Assembly (NCBI GenBank): GCA_020638975.1
Contig: JACKHN010000017.1
Span: 62,001-126,000 of the forward strand
Direction: 5' to 3'
Length of the DNA stretch: 64,000 nucleotides
Origin: Planctomycetaceae bacterium
GTDB taxonomy: Bacteria; Planctomycetota; Planctomycetia; Pirellulales; Pirellulaceae
The translations under genes and the position numbers were made by a program. This document shows, one piece after another, positions 23,534 through 32,078 of this stretch (positions within the stretch are counted from its first letter, which is position 1; each line of letters opens with the position of its first letter). The notes below the pieces were generated by a model that was given only the letters and a program-made list of their open reading frames with translations, did no database searches and was not told the DNA's origin.

Positions 23534-24831
23534 TGTTCCGTCCGTCTTTAACTGCTGGTTGCTAGCTGGTTTGTGGCGGGTTCAGTTTTCGGGTAGGCGT
23601 GCTTCATTTTGGTCCGTGCTGCGGAGATTGTAAACGTCCAGTGGATGCGAGATCTCTTCTCATTCCGCTCCGCTTCCCATGCCGCTACCTCCCGCGTCAC
23701 TTCTGCCGAGTCCGCGATACGCCGGTCCAAGCATTGACGAGTCAGAATACTCAATTCCGTTTCCGCCATATCCAACCAACTCCCGTGCTTCGGCGTCGAG
23801 TGAAATTCCACGCGTTCCAGAATCCGACGCCTCATCGGGCGAAAAAGCTTCGTACAAGCTCGCGCCGTCGTGCGTGTTTAGGTTGTCTTCGACGAGGATC
23901 ACTTTCCGCGCACCCGGGAAATGTACGTCCACCAAGTCGCGGATGCACTCCGCCCAATCCTTACGCGTCCGGCGGTCAGTCACCTTGGCATGCCGCCAGC
24001 CACCCAGCGGCTGACACATCATGAACAGGTTGCACGTCCCTTTGCGTTCGTATTCGTAGTCCACTTTCGCCGGCTGACCGGGTTCGGCAGGAAGTGGAGA
24101 TCGCGTTTCGCCGATCAGTTGTTTGCTTTGCTCGTCCAGACAGACCACGGGGCACTCTGGGTCGAAGGGACGACCGTAGACTTCTAAGACGTCCTCCATC
24201 CGCCACACGAATTCCGCGTTGGCCTTTGGGAGAACACACCAACTCTTCACCGCTCCGAGTTGAATGTCGTTTTTTTAGCGCCTGGCGGACGGTCTCGCGG
24301 CCCACCGACTCCACATATCCCAGCACTACCAATTTGTCGGCCAACAATTGCAACGTCCATGTGCCGCGACCGTCGGGCGGATCGCTGCAAGCCAACTCGA
24401 TCAGTTTCTGTTCGGACGCGTCTTGATTTTGATTTTGTCCGGTACGGGGCAGTCGCGGACGAGGATTGACGGCGGCCTCGAAACTTTCCATCACGAATCG
24501 TTTGCGGACGCGAGCCACCGTGTCGGGACTGGCCTGCAAGACTTCGCCGATCTCGGCATCGGTGCGAGCCCGGCGTCCGTCACTTTCATCGGCCAATAAC
24601 AAGACGCGTGCGTGAGTCAGCTTGCGGGCGGCAGACTTGCCTTTGCAAACCATCTCCTCCAACTGTTGCCGTTCCTCCGGCAGCAACGTCACTTTGTACT
24701 TATCCATGGTGAACCTCCTTTACGGTTTCCATCAACCGTTCAGAAGGTATTCTACGTTCGCGCCGGCATGGCGGCTGACGAACGCATCTCCTCGCAATGC
24801 TAGCAACCGGCAATTCAAGATGGACAAAGCA
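23534..24831 (-). mobile_element. IS630-type insertion sequence
   Basis: The transposase lies between imperfect inverted repeats. The left end (from 23534 inward) is TGTTCCGTCCGTCTTTAACT then GCTGGTTGCTAGC; the right end (from 24831 inward, complement) is TGCTTTGTCCATCTTGAATT then GCCGGTTGCTAGC. They agree at about 26 of 33 positions, with the inner GGTTGCTAGC perfect. The size is about 1.3 kb. The TA duplication of the family is not visible. The right repeat lies inside the ORF of the kinase gene. Confidence 0.72.
23548..24707 (-). pseudogene. IS630 transposase in three frames
   Basis: Translation starts MDKYKVTLLPEERQQLEEMV with a helix-turn-helix (TDAEIGEVLQASPDTVARVR). The frame changes at an A7 run (complement of 24271-24277): codons CTA AAA AAA then, one base back, AAC GAC ATT CAA. 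This is an A7 slippery heptamer fit for programmed -1 frameshifting, as some IS elements use, and gives a fusion whose DDE acids appear: CLDEQSKQL (first D) and LVEDNLNTH (second D). A second break at about 23830 shifts into a third frame carrying the last acid in GSWLDMAETELSIL. That second break fits no slippery motif and probably inactivates the enzyme. It lies on the minus strand, divergent from the kinase. Confidence 0.72.
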
Positions 24832-27800
24832 TCTCTTATTCGGAATACTTGCCTTGCAACTCGGGCACGTTGATTCAACACAATTCACCGAGGCGTGTGC
24901 GGCGTGGGCCGTCGCCAAGCAAAAGACGCTTGCCGAGATCCTGGTCGAACGCGGTTGGATAACGCGGAACGATTCCGCCGAAGTCGAGCAACTCGTCGCA
25001 CGGAAGATTGAGAAACACGCTGGCGATGCGCATAAATCGCTTGTTATGGAAGCTACCGGTGATATGCCAGCTGTACCGAGCGTGTCGGGCCAACTCGAAG
25101 CAACGATTGACAGTTCGGCCCGATCTCCTGACTCGGGCGACTTGCACGACACACACGCTTCGACCCCGTCCGCTTCGACTCCGACCGGCTACTCACAAAT
25201 GGAGACCTTGCAGTATGAGGCAACCAAGGAACGTTCGCGATACTCGTTGACGAAAATGCACGGCGAAGGCGGCATTGGCCGCGTCTGGCAGGCTCATGAT
25301 CAACGCCTAAACCGCCAAGTCGCCTTGAAGGAGATTCGTCCTGATCGCGAGGCGAGTGCGAATGCCACAAAACGATTCGCGAAAGAAGCACAGATCACCA
25401 GCCAACTCGAACACCCCAACATCGTGCCTGTGTACGAGTTGTGCGGCGGGCCGGATTCATCGCGTTCTTTCTACACGATGCGATTCGTGCGAGGCGATAC
25501 GTTTCGTGATGCGATCGACGCCTATCACCGACATCGTCGAGAAGGAAGAGCGACCGAGTTGGAGCTGCGTGAGTTGCTGAGTGCGTTCATCGCGATTTGT
25601 AATGCGCTCGGCTACGCCCACTCCCGGGGAGTCTTGCATCGTGACCTGAAGCCCAGCAACGTGATGGTTGGTTCCTTCGGCGAGGTCGTCGTGTTGGATT
25701 GGGGCCTTGCCAAGATGATCGACCAGCCGGACGACGATGACGAGCACCTGCTTGAAAGCGGTCCGATCTCTGTCACCGACGATGTTGGTATTGATGTCAC
25801 GATGCAGGGTGCCGTACTGGGAACGCTCCCGTATATGGCTCCCGAGCAAGCAGCCGGACGCATCGACAAGATCGACACCCGGACGGACATCTACGGCCTG
25901 GGGGCGATTCTGTTTGCGATTCTTACCGGCGATCACCCTCACCGCGGAACGTCGACTCGCGAAGTTCGATCACAGATCGTGAATGAACCCACGCCGCGAG
26001 TGCGTACAGAGAATTCAACGGTGCATCCGAGCCTTGATGCAATCTGTGCCAAGGCCATGGCAAAGAAGCGATCCGAGCGATATGCCAAGGCTCGTGACTT
26101 GGCCGAGGACATTCGTCGTTGGCTCGCCGACGAACCGATCGAATGCTACGCCGAGCCGATGTCGATGCGTGTGGGGCGTTGGTTGCGACGTCATCGCACT
26201 TGGGCGCAAGCGATTGCCGCCACGTTACTGATCGTGACCTTCGTGTCGGTCGTGTCGGTCCTAGTGGTCAATCGCGCAAGAGAAGCGGAGAAGACTGCCA
26301 AGGATCGCGCCAGCGCGTCGTTGCAGGCGGAAACTCGGGCGAGGGCCGAGGCGACTCGTCGCTTCGAAGAGGCTCGCGACGCTGTCGATACCATGATGAC
26401 AGGAGTCAGCGAGGTCTTGGCCTACTTTCCCGGAATGCAGGCACTTCGCGAGCAATTGCTGACACAAGCCGTTCAACGATATCAACAGTTTACCGCAGAC
26501 GAGCAAGACGATCCTGAATTGCAAGCGGAAACCGCGCGGGCGATGATCCGCCTGGGCGATGTCTTTCGCGGCTTGTCGAAATACGACCTTGCGAAAGAAA
26601 CCTATACGGACGCTGCACAGCGGATGCAGACACAGTTAGACGGCAACGCCAAAACGAAGGACGCTCGCGTTCAACTGGCTTCCGCGAAGAGTAAGCTCGG
26701 CGCGTTGTTCGCTGACTTGGGCGAATACGATGAATCGGTACAGTGCTATGGCGAGTCGCTACGATTGCTCGACGAGCAGTTGAGTTTGCAAGCCGATCCG
26801 CAACTTGAGTACGAGCGTGCGGGAGTCGCAGTTAACCTCGCCATGTTGTCGAGCAAACGGGGGATGAGCGACGAAGCACTAACGCAATTGGAGGCAGCCT
26901 CGCAAGTGTTCGGTCGACTTGCCGGTGACGGCGAAAACCCTGCGTTTGCCGCGGGACTTGCCATGACGAAAGCTAACATCGCGAACGTATTGATCAGTAT
27001 GGGACGCAACGCTGCGGCGATCGAACATGCCCAAGAAGCGATGCAACGCTACGCCACACTGGCGGACCAAGCTCCCAACTATCCTCCGTATCTTGAATCG
27101 CTTGCAACGACTCGACTCAACCTTGCCGCGGCGTATCGAACATCCGGTCGCGATCGCGAAGAGCTCGCGATGTATGAAGCGGCTCTCGGCGACTACGACT
27201 TGCTCGTCAGCAGCCGCTCGGACGTGCCGCTGTACCGGGAGCGAAGGGCCAGCACAGAACGAGAATTAGCGATGTATTTGCACGCAGTGGGAGACAACCA
27301 CACGGCGCAGACGGCGATCATGTCGGCGATCGAAACGACCGAGGCGCTTTTGAATACACAGATTCCGCTCGCCGGATACCATGAGCAATGGGCGATCGAA
27401 CAAGCGACGCTCGGTCGCATTCTGAGCGATCTGGGGCACGAAGAGGAAGCTGCCCTTCATCTTGGAGCCGCGACCGAAAGGCTCGAAGCTCTGATCGAAA
27501 ATGATCCCGATTTCTCAACCAGCTATAAGTCTCAACGCGCTGCGTGTTGGACTGCGCTGGGCACGCTCTATCAAAAAATGGGCGATGACGAGGCGGCGCT
27601 TGCGATGTTGAAACAAGCGGAAGCGGCATTCAAGGATTTAGCGACCGCGAGTCCCGAGAATGCCGCTTATAGCAATGGTCTTGCCTGGACTTACTCCTAT
27701 CTGGCGGACCTGATGTGGCAAAGCGAAGATTCGGAAGCAGCAGTCGACTACTACAACAAAGCGTTGCAACTGCGACTGAAACTGACTGACGAGCCGGAAC

Positions 27801-28228
27801 ACCAGAATAACTTGGCACGCCTGATCGTTTCGTGCCGCAACCTGGATCTCGCGACCGGTGATCGCGCCATCAAAGCTGCTCGAGCGGCAGTTGCCATAGC
27901 TCCCGAGAACGCTCGATATGTGTCGACGCTGGGGAGTGCTTATGCCAAGTTCGGCCAATACGACCAAGCAATCGAGACACTGCGTTCGGTTGACAAACTT
28001 GGCCCTCGCGGCGGGACGACGCACGAGTTCTGGTTAGCATTTGCTCTCGCCAAGCGTAACCAGGAAGGCGATAGGAATGAAGCACGAAACCGCTTCCGGC
28101 AAGCCATCACTAGAATGGAGTTTCACGCCCCTGGGAGAAACGAGCTCTCCCAACTCCGTACACTCATCGAGCCCATGCTCGCCGAGCCGGCAGCTCCTGG
28201 TCCCGATGGGTCGCCCGTGGGAACTTAG
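24797..28228 (+). CDS. Ser/Thr protein kinase with transmembrane segment and TPR-like repeats
   Basis: The 1143-aa protein has a short N-terminal region (LLFGILALQLGHVDSTQFTE), a Pro/Ser/Thr linker (90-135) and a Hanks-type kinase domain. The domain shows HGEGGIGRVW (glycine loop, 155-164), VALKEI (Lys178), HRDLKPSNVM (Asp293), LDWGLAK (Asp311; DWG rather than DFG) and MAPEQAAGR. A transmembrane segment (about 482-502) is followed by some 600 residues of helical, partly TPR-like repeats (IEHAQEAMQRYATLADQAPN; YVSTLGSAYAKFGQYDQAIE). The topology puts the kinase in the cytoplasm and the repeats outside. The first 12 codons (MLATGNSRWTKH) lie inside the IS630 terminal repeat, so the native N-terminus was replaced. 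The stop codon is part of the duplicated target of the downstream IS. Confidence 0.88.
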   Translation: MLATGNSRWTKHLLFGILALQLGHVDSTQFTEACAAWAVAKQKTLAEILVERGWITRNDSAEVEQLVARKIEKHAGDAHKSLVMEATGDMPAVPSVSGQLEATIDSSARSPDSGDLHDTHASTPSASTPTGYSQMETLQYEATKERSRYSLTKMHGEGGIGRVWQAHDQRLNRQVALKEIRPDREASANATKRFAKEAQITSQLEHPNIVPVYELCGGPDSSRSFYTMRFVRGDTFRDAIDAYHRHRREGRATELELRELLSAFIAICNALGYAHSRGVLHRDLKPSNVMVGSFGEVVVLDWGLAKMIDQPDDDDEHLLESGPISVTDDVGIDVTMQGAVLGTLPYMAPEQAAGRIDKIDTRTDIYGLGAILFAILTGDHPHRGTSTREVRSQIVNEPTPRVRTENSTVHPSLDAICAKAMAKKRSERYAKARDLAEDIRRWLADEPIECYAEPMSMRVGRWLRRHRTWAQAIAATLLIVTFVSVVSVLVVNRAREAEKTAKDRASASLQAETRARAEATRRFEEARDAVDTMMTGVSEVLAYFPGMQALREQLLTQAVQRYQQFTADEQDDPELQAETARAMIRLGDVFRGLSKYDLAKETYTDAAQRMQTQLDGNAKTKDARVQLASAKSKLGALFADLGEYDESVQCYGESLRLLDEQLSLQADPQLEYERAGVAVNLAMLSSKRGMSDEALTQLEAASQVFGRLAGDGENPAFAAGLAMTKANIANVLISMGRNAAAIEHAQEAMQRYATLADQAPNYPPYLESLATTRLNLAAAYRTSGRDREELAMYEAALGDYDLLVSSRSDVPLYRERRASTERELAMYLHAVGDNHTAQTAIMSAIETTEALLNTQIPLAGYHEQWAIEQATLGRILSDLGHEEEAALHLGAATERLEALIENDPDFSTSYKSQRAACWTALGTLYQKMGDDEAALAMLKQAEAAFKDLATASPENAAYSNGLAWTYSYLADLMWQSEDSEAAVDYYNKALQLRLKLTDEPEHQNNLARLIVSCRNLDLATGDRAIKAARAAVAIAPENARYVSTLGSAYAKFGQYDQAIETLRSVDKLGPRGGTTHEFWLAFALAKRNQEGDRNEARNRFRQAITRMEFHAPGRNELSQLRTLIEPMLAEPAAPGPDGSPVGT

Positions 28229-29530
28229 GAATGCGGGAACAGTAACTTCGGTCTATTTGCTTGGGGTGATATGATTGTATCAGTTTAAGGAGGAGTCTGA
28301 TGCAAACCTATTCAGCAGCTCTGGAAGAGCAGATGGTGAACTTTTACGAGTCTCTGTCGGAGAAGGATCGTCGTCGCTATGCGGCGATCGAGGCGGCGAA
28401 GTTGGGGCATGGCGGAATCGCTTATGTTGCACAACTGTTTGATTGCGATCCCGATACGATTACGGCTGGGCGAAGAGACGTCGATCGCTTGCCTGAAGAT
28501 GACGCCAGTGGTCGCGTCCGGAAAAAAGGGCGGTCGATTGAAAGCTAGCTTGGCGGATCCTGAATTGGTTCCCCTGCTCCGCGAAGCCATTCGAGAGCAG
28601 ACGGCTGGGTCACCGGTAGATCCAAATGTGATGTGGACGAATCGCTCTCCTGCGGAGTTGGCCGATGAGTTAACGGCCAAGAAGCATCCCGTGGATCGGA
28701 AAACGGTGAAGCGTTTGCTGAAGGAAGAGTTGGGCCTCTCTCGTCGGCAGATGGTGAAGACGCTGGCGATGGGCCAGAGCGGGGACCGCGATGCCCAGTT
28801 TCGTCGCCTTCAGAAACTCAAAGCCGAGTTCTTCTCCCAGGGCTGGCCTGTGCTGAGCATTGACACCAAGAAGAAGGAATTGCTGGGCAACTTCTACCGA
28901 CGTGGCCCGGCTTGGACGAACGGACAAGTGCGAGCCTGGGACCACGACTTCCCTAGTTCGAGTTGGGGAAAGGTGATCCCCTATGGCGTCTATGACTTGG
29001 CTCGCAATGAATCGCTTGTCTATCTGGCTCAAGGTGCGGACACGGGGCAGCTTGCCGTGGATGCGATTCGTCGATGGTGGTTTCGCCTGGGCAAGTGGTC
29101 TTACCCACCAGACACGCCGATTCTTCTACTGGCTGATTGCGGTGGCAGCAACGGTTATCGCGTGTCGCTGTTTCGTGAACAACTTCAAGATCTCTCGAAC
29201 CGATTGCATCGAACGATTCGGGTCAGTCATCTTCCGCCTTACTGCTCGAAGTACAATCCGATTGACCACCGCTTGTTCTGTCACATTAGCCGTTCGCTTC
29301 AATCGGTGATGATCAAAAGCGTTGAGCTGATTCGTGACGCGATCCAACGTACAACAACTCGTCCAGGACTACGTGTGGTGACGGAACTCGCAAGAACTGT
29401 CTACCGATCAGGGATCAAAGCATCCATTGAATACCTACAAGACGAGCCTGTCATTCGAGATAAGCAGCTACCGAAGTACAACTATCGCTTCGAACCAACC
29501 TAAACACCGAAGTTGTTTTTCCCGCGATTC
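28229..29530 (+). mobile_element. ISAzo13-type insertion sequence (copy 1, 1302 bp)
   Basis: It has TTAG target duplications at 28225-28228 and 29531-29534. The termini are GAATGCGGGAACAGTAACTT (left, inward) and GAATCGCGGGAAAAACAACTT minus its last base (right, complement), with AACTTCGGT shared after a variable 4-bp stretch. Ends beginning 'GA' and a 4-bp or shorter duplication are typical of ISAzo13. The left junction coincides with the TAG of the kinase gene. Confidence 0.85.
28300..29503 (+). pseudogene. ISAzo13 transposase with +1 shift at an A6 run
   Basis: The first ORF begins MQTYSAALEEQMVNFYESLS (ATG 28300, upstream AAGGAGGAG) and reads SGRVRKKGRSIES to a stop. The second frame resumes at KKGGRLKASLADPELVPLLR and runs through the DDE-type core (SIDTKKKELLGNFYRRGPAW; ILLLADCGGSNGYRV; CSKYNPIDHRLFCHISRSLQ) to 29503. 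The junction GGAAAAAAGGGCGG has six A; five would restore one frame. Either a one-base expansion killed the gene or transcriptional slippage on A6 yields some full-length protein. Both halves are otherwise well preserved, so the shift is recent. The HYNPxE-type acid is 'YNPID' here. Confidence 0.8.
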
Positions 29531-29533
29531 TTA

Positions 29534-30849
29534 GCACTAACCGATCAATTATTGTCGGCTTTGAGGGATCGCTCGGTAGTTCCATTTTGGCAATAGGTCA
29601 TCGTACACGATTTTCAGGTTCCGTTTGATTTCATCGGTGGCATTTCGACCGGCTTCGTAGATGTGGCGAATCACGTTGACGGTTGTTTTCAAGCCGGTGC
29701 TGGTGGTTGCTTTGCGCATGAGTTCGACAACCGTTTCCAGGGTGTCGAACAACAGACCGGTGCAAGCGCGACCGATGTGCGGAAACAAGCGACGCTCGAT
29801 GGGATTGTATTTCCGAGCAGTTGGGGTAGTGGGCAACACGATTTCCACGCCGATCTGATCGCCACCGTCTGCATCGTGTTTGAAAATGTACTTGTGCGCG
29901 GAATTGCTGCCACCACCATCGATCGAATCGGCGTCGCCATAGCACTGCTGGCCGATGCGGTTCCAATACCACAGCAAACTGTCGCAAGCGAACTGGCTTG
30001 TATCGCGAGACAATCCAAGGTTGATGTGCCCACGGTTTCGGACAGGATCGTAGATGCCGTGAGGAATGATCACGCCGTCAGCCCAACTGGGAAAGTCGTG
30101 ATCGAATGCTTCAGAACGGTTGATTGCAGCGAACTCGGCCAGCACGGTAAAAGCTGGCCCAAATGTTCTTTGGCCTTGGTGTCCACGGAAAAGTACGGGT
30201 TGCCCAGAATTTCGTATTCGTCGATCAACGTTGCAATTCGCTCAAACTGGGCATTGCGGTCGGGATGAGAACCGCCAGCCAAGTCTTTGCGTATCTTCCG
30301 CAATCGCAAGCCTTCATCTTCCATCCACTGGCGAATGGTATCGTCACATACGGAGTTCCCAACGCGTCCAGTTTCTTCGAGAGGATGGTGGAGAGAGGTC
30401 GGTGAAGACAATGGTTTCGTCGTCGGGGTCGCCCGCTGTCCGCGTGTCGAGCAACGCGTTCAGATTCTGCTCGGCTGGCGAGTCCGCAGCGATCTTTTTT
30501 CCGACCGGCCCCGGTCGCCGGACACGTCCTCGGCAGGATCGTTCGGCAAATCGTCAAGTTCAGCGATGCCACGTTCAATGGTACGCGTCGAGCAACGCAA
30601 TAATTGAGCGACATATTTGATGCCACCGTGGCCCAGTTGCGTGGCTTCGATCGCCGCGAATCGTCGCTGGTCCTTCTCGGAAAGCGTGGCATAAAACCCA
30701 CGCAACTTTTGTTCTGTCTCCTGATCCAACCGTCGGATAAAATCGATTGCCATCCTTGGCCTCCTGTAGAAAACTGCTGATAACTGCCCCAACAGCAATC
30801 TTCTACACGATCTCCCCAAACAACGCGACAGTAATTCATCGGTCAGTGC
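29534..30849 (-). mobile_element. ISAzo13-type relic (copy 2, degenerate)
   Basis: Terminal repeats GCACTAACCGATCAATTATT then GTCGG (left) and GCACTGACCGATGAATTACT then GTCGC (right, complement from 30849) match at 21 of 25 positions. No flanking duplication remains. The left tip is shared with the TTAG duplication of copy 1, so copy 1 inserted exactly at its border. Confidence 0.78.
29549..30753 (-). pseudogene. Decayed ISAzo13 transposase
   Basis: The gene starts MAIDFIRRLDQETEQKLRGF (ATG 30753, AGGAGG upstream) and continues YATLSEKDQRRFAAIEATQL, resembling copy 1 (YESLSEKDRRRYAAIEAAKL). Several frameshifts follow: segments DGRYAKTWL, DTIRQWMEDEGLRLRKIRKD, then SEAFDHDFPSWADGVIIPHG, CYGDADSIDGGGSNSAHKYI and KYNPIERRLFPHIGRACTGL lie in at least three frames. 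The conserved acids are still recognisable, but the gene cannot make a complete transposase. It differs strongly from copy 1, so it is a different ISAzo13 type, in opposite orientation. Confidence 0.8.
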
Positions 30850-30871
30850 CAAATGACTATGAGGTCTCGTG

Positions 30872-31231
30872 ATGGAACCCGCCGTTCCGAATCAATCGAT
30901 GGAACTTGTCTCTCGTGAATGCCCGATGTGTGGAAAATCGCCCATGCTGCGTGTGGACTGGAGCGGCGGTGTTGGCGTTCGCGACGGACGTGTGATTCAG
31001 ATATACACTAACCATGACGATGTACCCGACTGGGTCTGCTTGAATTGTGAACCCCGATGGTTAGAAGTTAGCCGCCTGTCGCAACAACTTGAAACTCTAG
31101 ACATGGCCAAGGAAAGAGCTTGCGGCTCCTGGAATTGGTCGGCTGCTGTGGCGGGACGCGATGCAGCTGATCTACTCCGACCAACATTGAATGCACTAGT
31201 AGGTGAATTGATGTCGCCACGCACAACGTAG
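30872..31231 (+). CDS. Small zinc-ribbon protein (119 aa)
   Basis: The product reads ELVSRECPMCGKSPMLRVDW at the N-terminus and VPDWVCLNCEPRWLEVSRLS further on, two CxxC knuckles about 40 residues apart. The C-terminal half is helical. The ATG at 30872 has GAGG upstream; a GTG at 30869 is also in frame. It begins 22 bp outside the IS relic. It opens the run of small plus-strand genes. A zinc-binding fold is clear; function is not. Confidence 0.65.
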   Translation: MEPAVPNQSMELVSRECPMCGKSPMLRVDWSGGVGVRDGRVIQIYTNHDDVPDWVCLNCEPRWLEVSRLSQQLETLDMAKERACGSWNWSAAVAGRDAADLLRPTLNALVGELMSPRTT

Positions 31232-31340
31232 ACGAACCGTACGATGTCTTCGTGTTCGCCTTCGCACTTGCCTTAAGCCGCACTACGTTGGACAATCATC
31301 TCAATGCCAAAGTCGATGGCGATGTCGGGATGGCAAACCT
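31230..31340 (+). repeat. Intergenic repeat, copy A
   Basis: It shares with copy B (34908-35045) the blocks GACGAAC, TTGC..AA.CCGC, ACG(C)GTTGGACAATCA and GGCGATGTCGGG followed by TGCAAA or GGCAAA. A partial third copy (GACGA.CG.TGAA and GACATCTTC) lies near 36068. The spacing of about 110-130 bp and the GTTGGAC block recall an integron attC core, but I could not fold a convincing attC. Confidence 0.45.
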
Positions 31341-31360
31341 CTGGCGGACAAATCACAACC

Positions 31361-31729
31361 ATGGACCCTTCGCTTATCGCACTTATATTGGTCGTGTTAC
31401 TTCCCATCGGTTGGCTCGCCTCCGAGTTTCACGACAACCGAGGCATCCGAATTATTCTTGGTGTCCTCGCGATTGCCATGTCCTTCTTCGTTGCCTTTGT
31501 AGTCGGGTCGCTTGAACAGTTGCGTTCCAACACATACTTCGGTGACGCCTCAAAGAACCTTATCGAAACGACGGTAACGGAACTGGGGGCGGGGAACTCC
31601 GAGCAGGTACTAGATCACCTCAAGGAACTGCAAGGCAAGTATCACCCGACGTACGAGACGCGTGCAGGCTATAAAGAACTCGTCGATGAATACGTCGCCC
31701 AGTTCACTGCCGAGGACGCTGAACAGTGA
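31361..31729 (+). CDS. Small membrane protein (122 aa)
   Basis: The N-terminal half has two transmembrane segments (SLIALILVVLLPIGWLASEF; IILGVLAIAMSFFVAFVVGS). The C-terminal half is charged and helical (SEQVLDHLKELQGKYHPTYE). I take ATG 31361; an upstream ATG at 31304 lies in repeat A and adds non-protein-like residues. It precedes the HTH gene by 10 nt, so the two are probably co-transcribed. Function unknown. Confidence 0.58.
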   Translation: MDPSLIALILVVLLPIGWLASEFHDNRGIRIILGVLAIAMSFFVAFVVGSLEQLRSNTYFGDASKNLIETTVTELGAGNSEQVLDHLKELQGKYHPTYETRAGYKELVDEYVAQFTAEDAEQ

Positions 31730-31739
31730 AGGCTCGCTC

Positions 31740-31991
31740 ATGACGAAGAACACAACGCCAGAATGGACGAAGACACAAGGGCAATACCTTGCCTTCATCT
31801 ACTACTACACCAAGATCATGGGGCAGCCACCAGCAGAAGCCGACTTTCAGCGGTACTTCCATGTTTCGCCGCCATCCGTACACCAAATGATCGTGACCCT
31901 TGCCGAGCGTGGGTTTATCTCACGCCAGGCTGGCAAAGGACGATCGATTCAACTGCTGCTTTCGCGTGACCAGATCCCCGACCTGGACTAA
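31740..31991 (+). CDS. LexA/MarR-type winged-helix protein, DNA-binding domain only
   Basis: The 83-aa protein reads WTKTQGQYLAFIYYYTKIMG, QPPAEADFQRYFHVSPPSVH and QMIVTLAERGFISRQAGKGR, then a short tail. This matches the LexA N-terminal winged helix (three helices and a wing, 'PPSV..MI..L...G.I.r..GkgRsI'). The LexA cleavage/dimerisation domain is absent. It could be a stand-alone repressor. The ATG at 31740 is in frame with upstream starts at 31662, but the shorter start fits the domain. Confidence 0.75.
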   Translation: MTKNTTPEWTKTQGQYLAFIYYYTKIMGQPPAEADFQRYFHVSPPSVHQMIVTLAERGFISRQAGKGRSIQLLLSRDQIPDLD

Positions 31992-32078
31992 GTCGTTGCC
32001 GAGCATGGTTCTTGCAACGAGAACCTGCGTCCACAGAGCCGGTTGCGTTGTCGGGGCTTCGGGGGCAGGCCGCTAATT

